Of a stretch of DNA of 64,000 bases, positions 46,991 through 58,091 are shown piece after piece (position 1 is the stretch's first letter; each line of letters starts with the position of its first letter). Position numbers and translations under genes: made by a program. The stretch is from Areca catechu. Taxonomy: Eukaryota > Streptophyta > Magnoliopsida > Arecales > Arecaceae. The notes under the pieces are model-generated. The model saw nothing but the letters and a program-made list of their open reading frames with translations. It searched no databases and was not told the DNA's origin. The stretch is from positions 32,188,418 to 32,252,417 of the forward strand of contig CM038042.1 in the NCBI GenBank assembly GCA_021397845.1. The letters are read 5' to 3'.

Positions 46991-48480
46991 AGAGGCGAAT
47001 GGAGGTTCTTCATGCACACAGTTCAAGGTGCGTGGTATGAGGCGCCTCCTTCATGCGGAGCGGGGTGCACGGCAGCAGTCTCTTGGGCACGTGGACCGAG
47101 GCATGGGAGCGAGGTGCTTTGGCATGAGTGAGCGGGCGAGGCGCCGGCCTTTGCACGGGCCAGGGTAGAACCGCGTCGAGTTGGAAGAGCAGACCGGATG
47201 GAGGCGCGGCAGACGGAGCCTAGCATGTCGTACCGGAGCTGGGTGCACCGCGAGCAGAAGCGGAGCTGGAGTCGACGCGGGCGTCTGGACTGGGAGCCGT
47301 AGGGTGGCAGCACAGGCCTCCCGCGGGCGGATCACTGTGGGCGACCGGCCGCTGGGGCAGGCGGAGCCAGGGTGGACCGGTGCTGGCGGATCTAGACGCC
47401 GGGAAGGTCGATGCCAAGGTGGACCGGCGCAGGGGCAGGTGGTACCGAGGTGCACTGGTGCCGGGGCGTGCCCTAGCACGGTCGCGGAGCTGCAAGCTCG
47501 CGGGTGCGGCTAGGCCGAGCTGGGAGCCGAATCGGAAGGACCGGACCGGGGCATCGATCGCCGGACTGGAGCGGGGCAGGACCGGAGCCGCGAGCGGAGG
47601 CGGTGCCTTGGTGGGTTTCCCACAGGCGGAAGCGGAGCTGCCACGGGCGGAGGAACTCCCTGCGGGTGTGCTGAGGCGCGGAGAAGGCGCGGACGTGGCT
47701 GGGTTGCCGCGAGAGTGCCGGGGTGCTGGATCGGGCAGAGGCACGCTGGACCGATGCGGGGGAGCCGAACGGAACCGGACCGGAGCCGAGGTGCGCAGCG
47801 GGCAGAGGCGGAGCTGGGTGCATCGAACTGGAGCGGGGCAGGACTAAAGCCGGGCTGGCATGGGGCAGCCGTGGGTTGCCCAGCTGGGCCGGTGCCGGAG
47901 CTGGGGCGCGTCCTCCCACGGGCGGACCGGAGCGCCGATGGCCGAACTGGAGTGGACGCAGGGCGGAGCCGGAACCGGTCCGGGCGCGGGCGGACACAGG
48001 GCAGAGCCGAGGTTCACGCCAGTCCGGGCGCGGCTGGATGCAGGGCGCGCTCTGAAGCCGTCGGAGCTGAAACGAGCGCGGGCCGACGCACGGCGGAGTT
48101 GAGGTTGATGCCAGTCCGGGCACGGGCGGACGCAAGGCGGAGCCGACGTTGACGCCAGTCCGGGCGCGGGCGGACGCAGGGCGCTCTCCGAAGCCGTCGG
48201 AGCCGGAATGGGCGCGGGCGGACGCAGGGCGGAGCCGAGGTTGATGCCAGTCCGGGCGCGAGAGGATGCAGGGCACGCGGACCGAGGTCGTCGGGCTCGT
48301 GGAGTCGCAGCGGTGGGAGGCGGACTGAGGCGCTCCTGTGCCGGAGCTGGGAGAACCTGACCACGGGCGTGCCACGGGTGGCCTTGGGCGTGCCACGTGC
48401 ATGCCGTGCTGCCGCGGGTGCAGTGCACGGTCGTGCCGAGCTAGACTGGGGGCGTGCCGTGGGCGTGTCGAGCTGGACTG
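46991..48480 (+). repeat. GC-rich block with imperfect tandem repeats inside the CACTA element
   Basis: Phrases such as GACGCCAGTCCGGGCGCGGG, CGGACGCAGGGCGGAGCCGA and GAAGCCGTCGGAGC recur many times, clearest at 47930-48290, with spacings of about 45 and 130 bp. Long open frames on both strands result from the composition. The block is much richer in GC than anything else in the element except similar filler blocks known in CACTA elements. Confidence 0.65.
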
Positions 48481-48807
48481 GGGGCGTGCCGAGCTGAACT
48501 GAACGTTCGAAATGAGGCCGAGGTACTGAGGTTCCCCGTCGAGGCTGAGCCGAGTTGGGCTCAACCGCTACATGACCGAAGTGGGACCATGGTGAGGCCG
48601 AGGTGGAGAGTTACCTGGCCGAGGTGGAAAAGTACGTGACCGCGCCAGCCTCCAAGAAGGATACATGTCTAGGGCCGAATGGATCTTGTTTACTGCCGTA
48701 ACACTATCCATTTCGTGTGCTTTCGATTACTAGTTTTTTTTGGATAAGAAAAATGAGTGTGGGTTTCCTGGATCCGAGGGTTGATTTGTGCTTCGGTTTG
48801 GTAGCAG

Positions 48808-50557
48808 GAGGATGAGGAGATGCTGGTTCCCAATCAAGCGGTCACTGAAGGACCCCAGCCCATGGAAGGAAACGAAACTCTTCTCTTTGATTTTACTCGT
48901 GGTCCTGGTCTGGTGGTTGAATCAAGTTCCTGCTCACCAAAATTTTTTAGTTTTCTGCGTGGTTCTAATAAAAAATCCCTGCTTCCTATTTTTGTTTTTT
49001 TGATTATTTTTAACGAGGGATGATTTAGGATTTTACTGTTATTTTGTTTCCCTCTGATCGTGTTTTTCCCTCAGTACTGCAAATGGAAACTGCTACTCCA
49101 GTAGAGAATCAGCAAGTGGAGGATCTTCCTCCATATATATTCACTTGGAGGATCGAGAATTTCTCTAGGTTGAACACCAAAAAGCACTACTCCGAAATTT
49201 TTTTCATCGGGGGCTACAAGTGGTAAGAAGTAGAACTCCTTCCTGTGTGTCGTTTATCTTGTTATCCGCCTATAGACTGACATGATGTTTGCATTACTTA
49301 TAGGCGGGTGCTGATTTTTCCCAGGGGAAATAATGTAGACGGGTGCTGATTTTTCCCATGGGAAATAATGTAGACCACTTGTCTATGTAGCTGGATGTTG
49401 CTGATTCAGCTACCCTGTCATATGGGTGGAGCAGATATGCACAATTCAGCCTTGCTATTATTAATCAAATCCACAGCAATTTCTCAATAAGAAAAGGTAT
49501 GCCTTGTTTTTTCCCTGATATTTCTATTGTTGAATTGCTTAGATTATGGCTACATTTTTTATATGCATGTTAAACTGGTTACTGCAATACTAGACTTTGT
49601 GATTGCTGTCTTATCATAATAGAGTCTTCCCATGTATGTTTGTCCAATGTATTGCTAATCTAATTATACTGATCCATTTTAAACCTCCATTTCTATTTGC
49701 TTGGACCACAAGATGAGGAATGGACAAGAGAAAAGTACTTTGTTGGGTTCTTGAAATAAAATGTTATCCCTTCCTATTCATTGCCTACGAATTATTTAAG
49801 ATGTAACTTTAAGGATACCACCAGAACACGAGGTCAAAATATAACTGTTGCATTGAACAAGATGTTCCTTTTGATTAATTCATAAAACATTATGTTTGCA
49901 ATGTGATAGGAAATTTAAACTTTGAGGCTGCGTTGAGTTGTCGTTGTCAACATAAAAGGGAAAACTTGGTCCAGTACTTTTTAAAACCGTATGTGCTGCA
50001 AGTCTCCGTGGAGCTTTAGTGTAAGAGGAGGTTACTATGGGTTTGCACACGCTCTCTTCTATAAGAGAATGGGCTTTTGCATTTTTGGATGTCAATGGCA
50101 GAAGCAATAGGTTGCTGAACATGACTGCACATTGCAATAATGCATTTTAGTGGTAGTCATAAGTGTTTCTTGCTGTTAAAAATTCATGATCTAATATTTG
50201 ACATGGGTTACACGTTCAGAAAACATATGGAAGGAGGCATTTATTTATTTTTGTTACCTCTGTGTTGAAGATAGCAGTTTATTCGGGAATGCATTTGATC
50301 TCTATTATTTTTCTCGGAGACACACATCACCAATTTAATGCACGAGAAAGTGATTGGGGTTTAACCTCCTTTATGCCTTTAAGTGAACTCTATGACCCAA
50401 GTAGAGGATATCTTGTGAATGATACATGTATAGTCGAAGCAGAGGTTGTTGTATGCCGAGTGGCTGATTACTGGAGTTATGACTCAAAAAAAGAAATAGG
50501 ATATGTTGGTCTTAAGAATCAAGAAGCTACTTGCTATATGAATTCTCTTCTTCATAG
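48808..50557 (+). pseudogene. captured fragment of UBP12/UBP13-type ubiquitin-specific protease (MATH domain plus start of USP domain)
   Basis: UBP12/13 are nuclear and cytosolic deubiquitinases with an N-terminal MATH domain and a C19 USP domain. Exons by inspection: 48808-about 48870 (EDEEMLVPNQAV, GPQPME), 49075-49222 (MATH: FTWRIENFSRLNTKKHYSEI), 49304-49496 (RVLIFPRGNNVD, LDVADSATLPYGWSRYAQFS) and 50320-50557 (HHQFNARESDWG, LYDPSRGYLVNDT, then GLKNQEATCYMNSLL). Donors GTAAGA and GTATGC and phase-matched acceptors remain, so genomic DNA was captured, not cDNA. A 35-bp tandem duplication (49306-49340, 49341-49375) breaks exon 3. The catalytic Cys box is kept, with Glu for Gly. The rest of the USP domain is missing. 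Confidence 0.88.
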
Positions 50558-50589
50558 TCGATTCATATTAATATATTTAGACTATTTGT

Positions 50590-51065
50590 ATATGTCTACT
50601 TGCAGCCTAGTTTTTGATATATATGACTGTGAAAAAAAGTCAAAAGATGCAAGAGCAATATGGAATATATTGCGATAGCCCCAAAGGTAGTTACGTTATA
50701 TTTTTTATGCAAAATGATTTATTTACATGAAACATGGAGCATAATAGTTATTAATCTTTTTGTTATATTTCAATAATAACAGGTACCAATGCAATCAAAT
50801 AGAAATGATTGTGGATACTTTGCTTCATATTTTATCCATCTTTTTATGCATGATGCTTCCACAACTATCTCTCCAAATAAGATTTTTTCTTTTATATATT
50901 CTAATCCTTTTAACTTCTTACCAAATTTTTATATACATTTCAATATTATTTATTGATTTTTATTTATTCAGCTTAATGATCACTGGTTTACAATGGCAGA
51001 GTTGGATTCCTTTGTGGCTAGTTTAGATTTTGTTGAATATGCAAAAAGGAGTGCAACTAGGTAAG
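50590..51065 (+). pseudogene. Ulp1-like (C48) protease fragment of the CACTA element
   Basis: After an acceptor-like TTGCAG near 50608 the frame reads LVFDIYDCEKKSKDARAIWN. After a second gap, VPMQSNRNDCGYFASYFIHL (about 50783-50842) carries the Gln-(x)n-Asp-Cys-Gly signature around the catalytic Cys of Ulp1/SENP-type SUMO proteases. CACTA and MULE elements often carry such Ulp1-like domains. The fragment lacks a visible His-Asp part and has stops between pieces. Confidence 0.65.
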
Positions 51066-51119
51066 TCATTGACAAGCAGAGCATTGTACATGAAGATGAT
51101 AATGGTATAGCCTCAAAAG

Positions 51120-52380
51120 AGGAAAAGATATCCTAACTTGAAGAGCCACCTCCTAAAAAGTATCGTGGTGAGACAAATGAAAGATATGCATACGATGGAT
51201 TTTGATAAGATGATTCATGTAGAGTAGAATGAGTATGGACCACTAATTGGGGATGGTGGGCAATCATTTATGAGCTTTTTGACTGGGCTAATGAGCAACT
51301 GTCAGTTAGTGTGAATGATTGGCGAAAGATATCTAAAACCACTAAACTTGAACTTTGGGAATACATGAAGGTAATATTGATCTCTATTTCATCTATGATT
51401 TGGCACTTATTTTTATGATGTATTATAATATTTTTTTTATTTCAGAAAAAGTATGATGTGGGAGATGAACATTATAATTTTGCAATGAAGACTTTGACAG
51501 AAAAATAAAAAGGGATGAAGTACCATTTAAGAAAAAAGTACTTAATAAAAAATTATAATAAAAATAGGAGAAGACAAGGTAAAGTATCTAAGAATGTCCC
51601 AGAGACTCAATGGAAGGAAGCTATAGACAGTTGGTCTATGCTAGAATGGCAGGTATTTAGAAATTATTATTTTTCATTAGTTGAGATCAATTTTTTATAA
51701 TAGTTAATGTCAGTTTTAAATTTTGGTATATATGGAACAATGATAGAAAATGGCAGATATCAACATTGACTGCAAGAAGAAGTACAAGCATCCCCATTAT
51801 GCAGGAATAAGGAGCTTTGTGCAAATCAATCACCTATATGTGAAACCCATCCAAATTTCTTTAAGTGCTTGCTTTGAAAAATATGTAAGTTATGTTCAAC
51901 TATTTTTTTTTATGTTGTATACTCAGTTCAAAAGGACAGGAAAAAAATTAAGCCATTCCTGCATGTGGGTGAAGACTCGTACTAGAAAGAATGGTAAACC
52001 TGTAAATGATGCTGCTGCTGTATTAGTTGTAAGTATCTTTTATTAGTCAATTAAACTATAAGTCTATTTTATTTTTTATTGTAATATTTATTTCTTGTAA
52101 TTAATACATACATGTTTACTAGAACCAAATGGAAATGTTTAAAGATGCAGAAGAGGATGAAGTATTTTCTAAACAGTTTGGCAAAGAAAGACCATATATG
52201 ATCCATTGCTTAGGGATAAGACCAACTCCCAGTTCATTGTGAGGCTCTAAAGTAACAAATAAAGTCTTGAAAAAGAAAAATGAGAGTTTGCGTAAAATGG
52301 TTAATGACTTGGCAAGTCAAGTTGGAACTCTCCAAATCCAAGTAGCAAATATTTATGGTTCATCAGTTTTGTTGAGTATT
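51120..52380 (+). pseudogene. plant transposase, Ptta/En/Spm family (Transposase_24-like), multi-exon
   Basis: Pieces in order: EEPPPKKYRGETNERY (about 51140), VNDWRKISKTTKLELWEYMK (51310-51369) before a GTAATA donor, KKYDVGDEHYNFAMKTL after TTTCAG (51447), NVPETQWKEAIDSWSMLEWQ (51591-51650), KYKHPHYAGIRSF (51786), CMWVKTRTRKNGKPVNDAAA (51960-52019), and a coiled-coil tail (LKKKNESLRKMVNDLASQVG). The HAGIRSF and TRTRKNGKPV signatures are those of the C-terminal region of this transposase family, which accompanies the main CACTA transposase. In-frame stops occur near 51155, 51203, 51507 and 52240. Confidence 0.75.
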
Positions 52381-53925
52381 TTAGTTAAATGTGTAATTTT
52401 TTTTTTATTTCTATATAAATGAGATTGGATAACTTAATCTTTATTTTCATTATTGTTCTGACTTTTTTAAAAGTATAAGAATATCATGGAAGAATCCGAT
52501 GACCATTCATTCTACTTGCTATTTGATTGATGAATTTAACCTATTATTATACTTATTTATTAATAGGATATTGCCAACATGAAAGAAGCTGATGATCATT
52601 CACCAAAGATAGATAAAATGTCATTTCTTAGTAGCGAACATAATCCAGAGATATTTATGATATCATTATTTTAGCAATACTTGTAATTTAATATTTTTTA
52701 AGAAAGTTGGCTAACTTTATTATTTCTAGAATGGTGATAGAGTTGAATTAAACTCATCTCAAGTGAACATATCACCTATTCTTGAATCATCTAAAATTGT
52801 AAGTAAAATTTATTTTAATAAATTTATAGATTTTAATAGGATGGTTCAATATTATTAAGTGGTGAATCATCTAAACTTATTCATTATATTATATGAAATA
52901 GGTACTTGCAGGATGAAGTAATTATATTGGATATCTCACAGAAAGAAGTAGGCAAAGAAACATTTATTTCTGATGATAAAGATAAGATGTTGATGGATAA
53001 AAATTTGGGAGATGTGTTTTGTGAGATTTTTGTTTTCTATGTAATTGAGTCCAATGCTCTATTTCTTGTAAAGGATAAAAGTCAATCTTTAATGAAACTG
53101 CTATAAGTACTCACATTATTTGGTGAAAAGATTATGTATATATCTGTGTACATTATTGATTTAACAATGATTTATACTAGCTTTGAAATGATGTATATTT
53201 ATATGATTCCTTTCTTTTGCAGATTCAGGTGATATAATGGAATGTGTCAAGGAAGATATAGAGATTTTACAAAGTTTACTTTATCTTTATTCTTTTTATG
53301 ATGTAGTAAAATAGTTGAAACTTATTTTATGATATGTTTTGAGTTATAGTATATACTTTCTTTTGAAATCAGTACTATGTTTTGTTTTTTATTCTTTGGA
53401 TTTTGATGACATTGGCAAAGTTGTTGAGACAATATTTTTGTGAGACTACTACTATATATATTCAACTATATTTAATATAATGATAAAAATTATCTTATTT
53501 GTAGTTATTTTATATCTTTCTATTTTTATTTATTATTACAGGGGATCCATATTTTGAAATTAGATTGAGTAGGACTATATTTAATTATATACCCATATTT
53601 TATTATTGATAGTACATATTCATTTATACCCACATTTTGTTAATTCCAATGAATTTTAATTTATGTATTTAATTATCCATGTTTTATAAATGAGGGTATA
53701 GATTAGATTTATATCCATGTATATAATTTTATCTATGTTAGATATTACATGGGTAAAACATGCTTACACACAGGAAAAAAAAAAAGGCTATAAGCTACAC
53801 CCACGCCAGACATACCCACGTTTAACTAAACATGTGTACCAATGTGAGTATAGGCATATATCCATATTTTTTAAGCTTTTATCCACGTATTTTCTACGTG
53901 GGTGCAGCTCAGTTTAGTTGTAGTG
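52381..53925 (+). other. AT-rich 3' part and subterminal region of the CACTA element
   Basis: A short open frame at 52906-53106 has no recognisable match. From about 53560 the DNA holds repeated variants of CCACGTTT, CCATGT(A/T)TA and CATATCC, the subterminal motifs to which CACTA transposases bind. Confidence 0.5.
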
Positions 53926-54118
53926 ACTTTAAGATCTTCCTCATGCTCCAAAGCCCTTATAACTTGAAAATCCATGGCTTCTTCAACTAAATGATAATCT
54001 TTTCAATCTTTTAACATTAATGAGTGCCTGTATCTAATAAATACTTTTAACACATATTAGAACTTATATATACTTAAGTATTTTGTTAATTATCAAAATC
54101 AAGACCAGAGTCAATAAT

Positions 54119-55494
54119 TGCCCAGTTGGCCAACGCAAGAGGGGGGGCGAATTGGGTTTGTAAAAAAAATTTAACAAGTACGTGCCTTTTGAAAACTTTG
54201 TGTGGTGAGTAAAGTATATAAAGTATTGCAAGAGGAAGTAAATAAGTATGTAAAAACAAAACAAGCACAAACATCATAAAATTTAGAGTAGTTCGGAGCA
54301 ACTCAGCTCCTACGTCCACTACCCAAGGTGCACACTTGGGATTTGGATTATATTCACCCCGAATACAGCCAGATTATTTTCCTACGGGCAGATAATCCAA
54401 AATCCAATATAAAGTTAGTTTTCTCGGGCTAACCAATCAACCTCTCAAAATAACTTACAAGTTACAGCCACTTGCTGTACTTGTAACAACTTAAAAACAG
54501 AGTTAATAAAAGAAGCAACATTAAAACAAACTCAAAATTATTGAATAGTTGCAGTTGAAGCTCTTAATGAAGCCTTCTTGAATGCTTCTTCAATGCTCTT
54601 CAAGACTCTCTTAATTCTTCGAAGATTAACTCAAAAAGTTGGTGGAAAGTTGTTGGAGAACTTGAGTTTTTTACTTGAAAGCTCTTAGAATATTCAATAC
54701 TCTCTTATCTCATATAAAGCTTCTTTTTCCATACTTAAATCCATCATTTATAGCTTCTTGAAGTATTCCCAAGTGAATATGGCCGTTAGAATTCCATGGA
54801 AATCGAAAACTAGCCATTAGGAGGCTTTTAGAATCAATAAATTTAATTTCTGGAACTAGTCGTTACTATTCAAATATTGAAATTTGAATCGACTCGCAGA
54901 CTTCGAGTCAGCTCGGATTGTTAGTGAAGAAATTCTATAGTTTGTGAGAGTCGGCTCATTCCAAATTAAAGTCGGCTAAATTGACTGAAGTCTCAGAAGC
55001 TACATTTTGTCACTCTATGAGAGTCAGCTCGGATCTTCATTGAGTCGGCTCGAATACAGTGTATCAGAAAATTTTTTGCCATGCCAAATAATGCATCAAC
55101 TCTATTTAATTGAGTCAGCTCGAGTGAAACTTCTTCAGAGTCTTCCAAAAGGCTTCAAACTTCTTCCAAACAACTTTAAACTTCTTCCAAACATCTTCAA
55201 ACTTCTTCCAAATAACTTCTCAACAACTTCTAAGATCTTTAAACTTAAAAATTACATTGATTTGGCCCTTTTACATAATCAAACAATTAAATTTACTTAG
55301 GGCACTTAATTGATTGAAATATACATGAAACTTTTTCTTGAATACATTGATATATCCAATGATCTTAGAATTATAGGGTGAATGATTGTCCATTTGAAAC
55401 ATCCTACAAAAACTTCTTAAACATATGAAAAGCATTAGTATCAAATGCATGCTCCAATATTTTGTAATTATTAAAATCATTCCAGGGGTCAACA
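54119..55494 (-). repeat. copia LTR D (solo or remnant)
   Basis: On the minus strand it runs TGTTGACCCCTGGAATG... to ...GGCCAACTGGGCA, 1376 bp. The part near 54280-54345 matches LTR A in reverse complement. Five GAGTC(A/G)GCTC-type motifs lie at 54900-55130, and short CTTCTTCCAAA repeats at 55145-55215. No PBS or polypurine tract adjoins it, and LTR C ends five bases to its left. No target duplication was found. Confidence 0.7.
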
Positions 55495-57654
55495 GACTCC
55501 AACAACAAAAAGCTAACATGATGCAAATTTTGATCATGGTGTTATGAAGATTAAATGTAGAAACCTGACTGTAATTCCCTTCAATTGTTTTTCTTGATTA
55601 AGTTTAGTTCAGAATCAAGGTCATCAACATTGTGATTTAATTAATTAAGCAATACAGATTACCTTTGGGACAAAAATGTATGCACTTTTCTTTTGAGGTT
55701 ATAACTGTGTGATATTATATACACAAAAAGGAGTCCCTTGTAAGGTGGATCTGAATTTTGATAGAGCCGGCACATATGTTGGATGAGGTAGATACCCTCG
55801 GGGAGAATCCCTTCCTTGTTGCTTGTATTACAGCACAGGGTCGGTCAGAATCATACCAAAAGTCCTGGCTTGCAAACCAAAGCCAACTAAACTAAGAAAA
55901 GAATGGATTGTTCTCCAATCCTAAAGGAAAGCCAGTATTGAGTATTTCACATTGATGTTTTTGAAATATTTATTAAAAAGAATAACCAAGTCCAATTTGG
56001 AGTATGTGGCCATCTCTAAATAAATTCAATTGTAGTTTGAATTGTGGGTGAAAATCTCAACAAAATCATATGTCATGTGTAAATATGGGGGACAAGCATA
56101 CACAAGCAGATGTATCTATTCTGTGTATTGGTATCATGACCCAAATGCAACATTTGAGTTATGCATGTGCCATGGCTGGCTGCATATATTATGGTGCATT
56201 GATATAGAAAAAATGCAAAACCTTGAAACTTGCACAAAATTTTAGCAATACTAAAGAAGATATAAAGTCCACTTATAAATAACCTCTTATAGAATGCTTA
56301 GCAAATGATATGAGCCAAACAGCTAAATACCTTCCAACCCTATGCTCGTTTCAGAATAAGTCACAAGTAGACACCACCATGGAGGAGCAGAGGGATTTCC
56401 AAATGTCACGAAGAAGTGGATGGGTCTTATGCTACTTTTTCTTGTTTTATATTCAATCGATGACATTGGTAGAACCTTCTTTGATGAAGATTCTCTCTAC
56501 ATATAACTCTTGCCTAGCATGGATGATATCCACCTAGATGACTCTTAGCTCGACTTCCAGGATGGAAGGCTCAAAGAAATAAGAACCACGATCGCTAGCA
56601 GCCTACCATCTGAATCTCGGATAAATATACAGCCCGCCCTTGGTATCTTGAACATATGATACGAGCCTTTTGATTGATATTAAGATTCCTCAAATCAATT
56701 GAGACTAACCACAAATAAAAATAATGGGTTGTCCCAAACAAGAAAAGATATTGCATATGCATGATCCTATGTATATCAAATGTGTCCTAAATTTAGAAAA
56801 ATAGCCATACATATAAAGTAAAAAGAGCAGAGATTGGAGGGTTGTATTTAACTAATTTTATCTCTATTTCTGCCACACCAATCATTCTTTGTGAATAATA
56901 ACAACTGTCCCCATTTAACGAGGCATACACATGGACCCGGATTGGAACAATCCACAAACATATTTTATAAAATTAAATTTTAGTAATTTTAATATACAGA
57001 ATCAGAATACTGAATGAATGTATATTATAAAAATTAATTATCCCTTGTCTAAGCAACTTAGACAGAGCATTACAGATTACCAAATGTTTATAAAAAAATG
57101 TACATTACCAAATTAAATTAGATAACAAAATTAAATTGGATGTTGAATTAAAGCACTCCAGAACACAGCAATATTAGATCTCCTGAGAAACTTATATATT
57201 AACCATATTTTTAATGGTTTTATAATATATTACATAATTAAAAATTTAGAACACTGGAAAAAAATAAATAAAACAATAGCGGTATAGCCGCATAGATGCA
57301 CAGCAATGAACAACTCACCAAGAATAGTGGCAGATTGAATCATCCAGAATATAACAAGTGGGAGAGACATGCAATAGGGCTAGAACTCTCAAGAAATGAA
57401 TATGACTAACAATAATTCCATATCATTTATGATACATTACACAGTTAATTCAGAACACTCGAGAGAAACAAATAAAATAATTACTGTATAGATTTATGGT
57501 ATTGGTTGAATAGGACTAACAATAATTCCGTATCATTTATGATACGTTACACAGTTAATTTAGAACACTCGAGAAAAACAAGTAAAATAATTACTGTATA
57601 GATTTGACGATATTGATTCATTCAAAACAATAGCGCCTGACATCATAAATTATA
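55495..57654. other. AT-rich intergenic DNA, no gene recognised
   Basis: Short open frames here show no family motif. The right part holds the 110-bp tandem duplication listed separately, and a weaker related copy near 57215-57290 (TTTAGAACACTGGAAAAAAA). Confidence 0.5.
57404..57612. repeat. 110-bp tandem duplication
   Basis: GACTAACAATAATTCC begins at about 57404 and 57514, and the rest of each unit (TATCATTTATGATAC, ACAGTTAATT, GAACACTCGAGA, AATTACTGTATAGATTT) matches closely. Confidence 0.88.
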
Positions 57655-57783
57655 GGATTTTTTTATATATATACCCTTCTAAATTGTAGAATTTACATGA
57701 ATATCCTTCTAACATTTATATTTATCTCTATACCCTTTCAAAAACTAATTTTTACATGTCTATCCCCCGCATAATGATGCTGC

Positions 57784-58091
57784 TAACACCCGTTAACTTA
57801 AAATATGTTTTATAAATTAAAAATTAATAAAAAATATGAAATGACGGTTTTGTCCTTGGAAAAACCCTAGAAAAACTCCCACGGTTCCCTTTCAATTCTC
57901 TCTTCTTCTTCTTATTAACAAAAAGAAAAAAATTTTAACCACCAGCTCCTCCGCCTCCGGCGCCGATGACCTCTCCTCCGACGTCGAGAAGCTCTACCGG
58001 ATCCTCCGCAAGTTCCATTCTCGATGACCCCCAAGCTTGCCCTCGCTCTCGCCGACTCCAGCATCGCCGTCCGCCCGGGCCTCGTCGAGCG
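57784..58091 (+). repeat. left inverted repeat, includes PPR 5' coding sequence
   Basis: It matches the reverse complement of 63696-64000 at roughly 90 percent by eye, from GTTAACTTAAAATAT through CTCTCTTCTTCTTCT to GGGCCTCGTCGAGCG. The inner 130 bases are coding sequence of the PPR gene; the outer part is AT-rich non-coding DNA. Similarity stops sharply after 58091. Confidence 0.88.

Larger units (their letters stand above)
45710..53925 (+). mobile_element. CACTA (En/Spm) DNA transposon with captured UBP12/13 exons
   Basis: The left end reads CACTATAAAAAGAGTC and the reverse complement of the right end reads CACTACAACTAAACTG, with a 3-bp ACT duplication. Subterminal motifs recur at both ends in the same direction (CCACGTTTGGCAAACATG near 45812, CCCACGTTTAACTAAACATG near 53816). 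Inside are a GC-rich block, exons of a MATH-USP deubiquitinase, an Ulp1-like fragment and a Transposase_24-like gene. The TNP2-type catalytic transposase is not recognisable, so it is probably non-autonomous. It interrupts LTR C, which continues at 53929. Confidence 0.87.
43533..54113 (-). repeat. 5' LTR of copia element C, interrupted twice
   Basis: The LTR pieces are 43533-44091, 45123-45706 and about 53929-54113, about 1.3 kb in total. The first resembles 35166-35570. The last (TTTAAGATCTTCCTCATG onward) resembles 35600-35791 and ends at the equivalent of TGTTGACTCTG, here TATTGACTCTG. The middle piece holds repeated GTCGACACTT motifs that the shared LTR at 35166-35791 lacks. The gaps are a 1-kb insertion and the CACTA element. 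Confidence 0.8.

Noticed and set aside
47220..48564. Open frames up to 363 codons in the CACTA element
   Set aside because: Composition and tandem repeats explain them; no domain is visible and both strands are open.
50760..51026. Ile/Leu-rich open frame that looks like a membrane protein
   Set aside because: It is an out-of-frame reading of the Ulp1-like exon and AT-rich intron.
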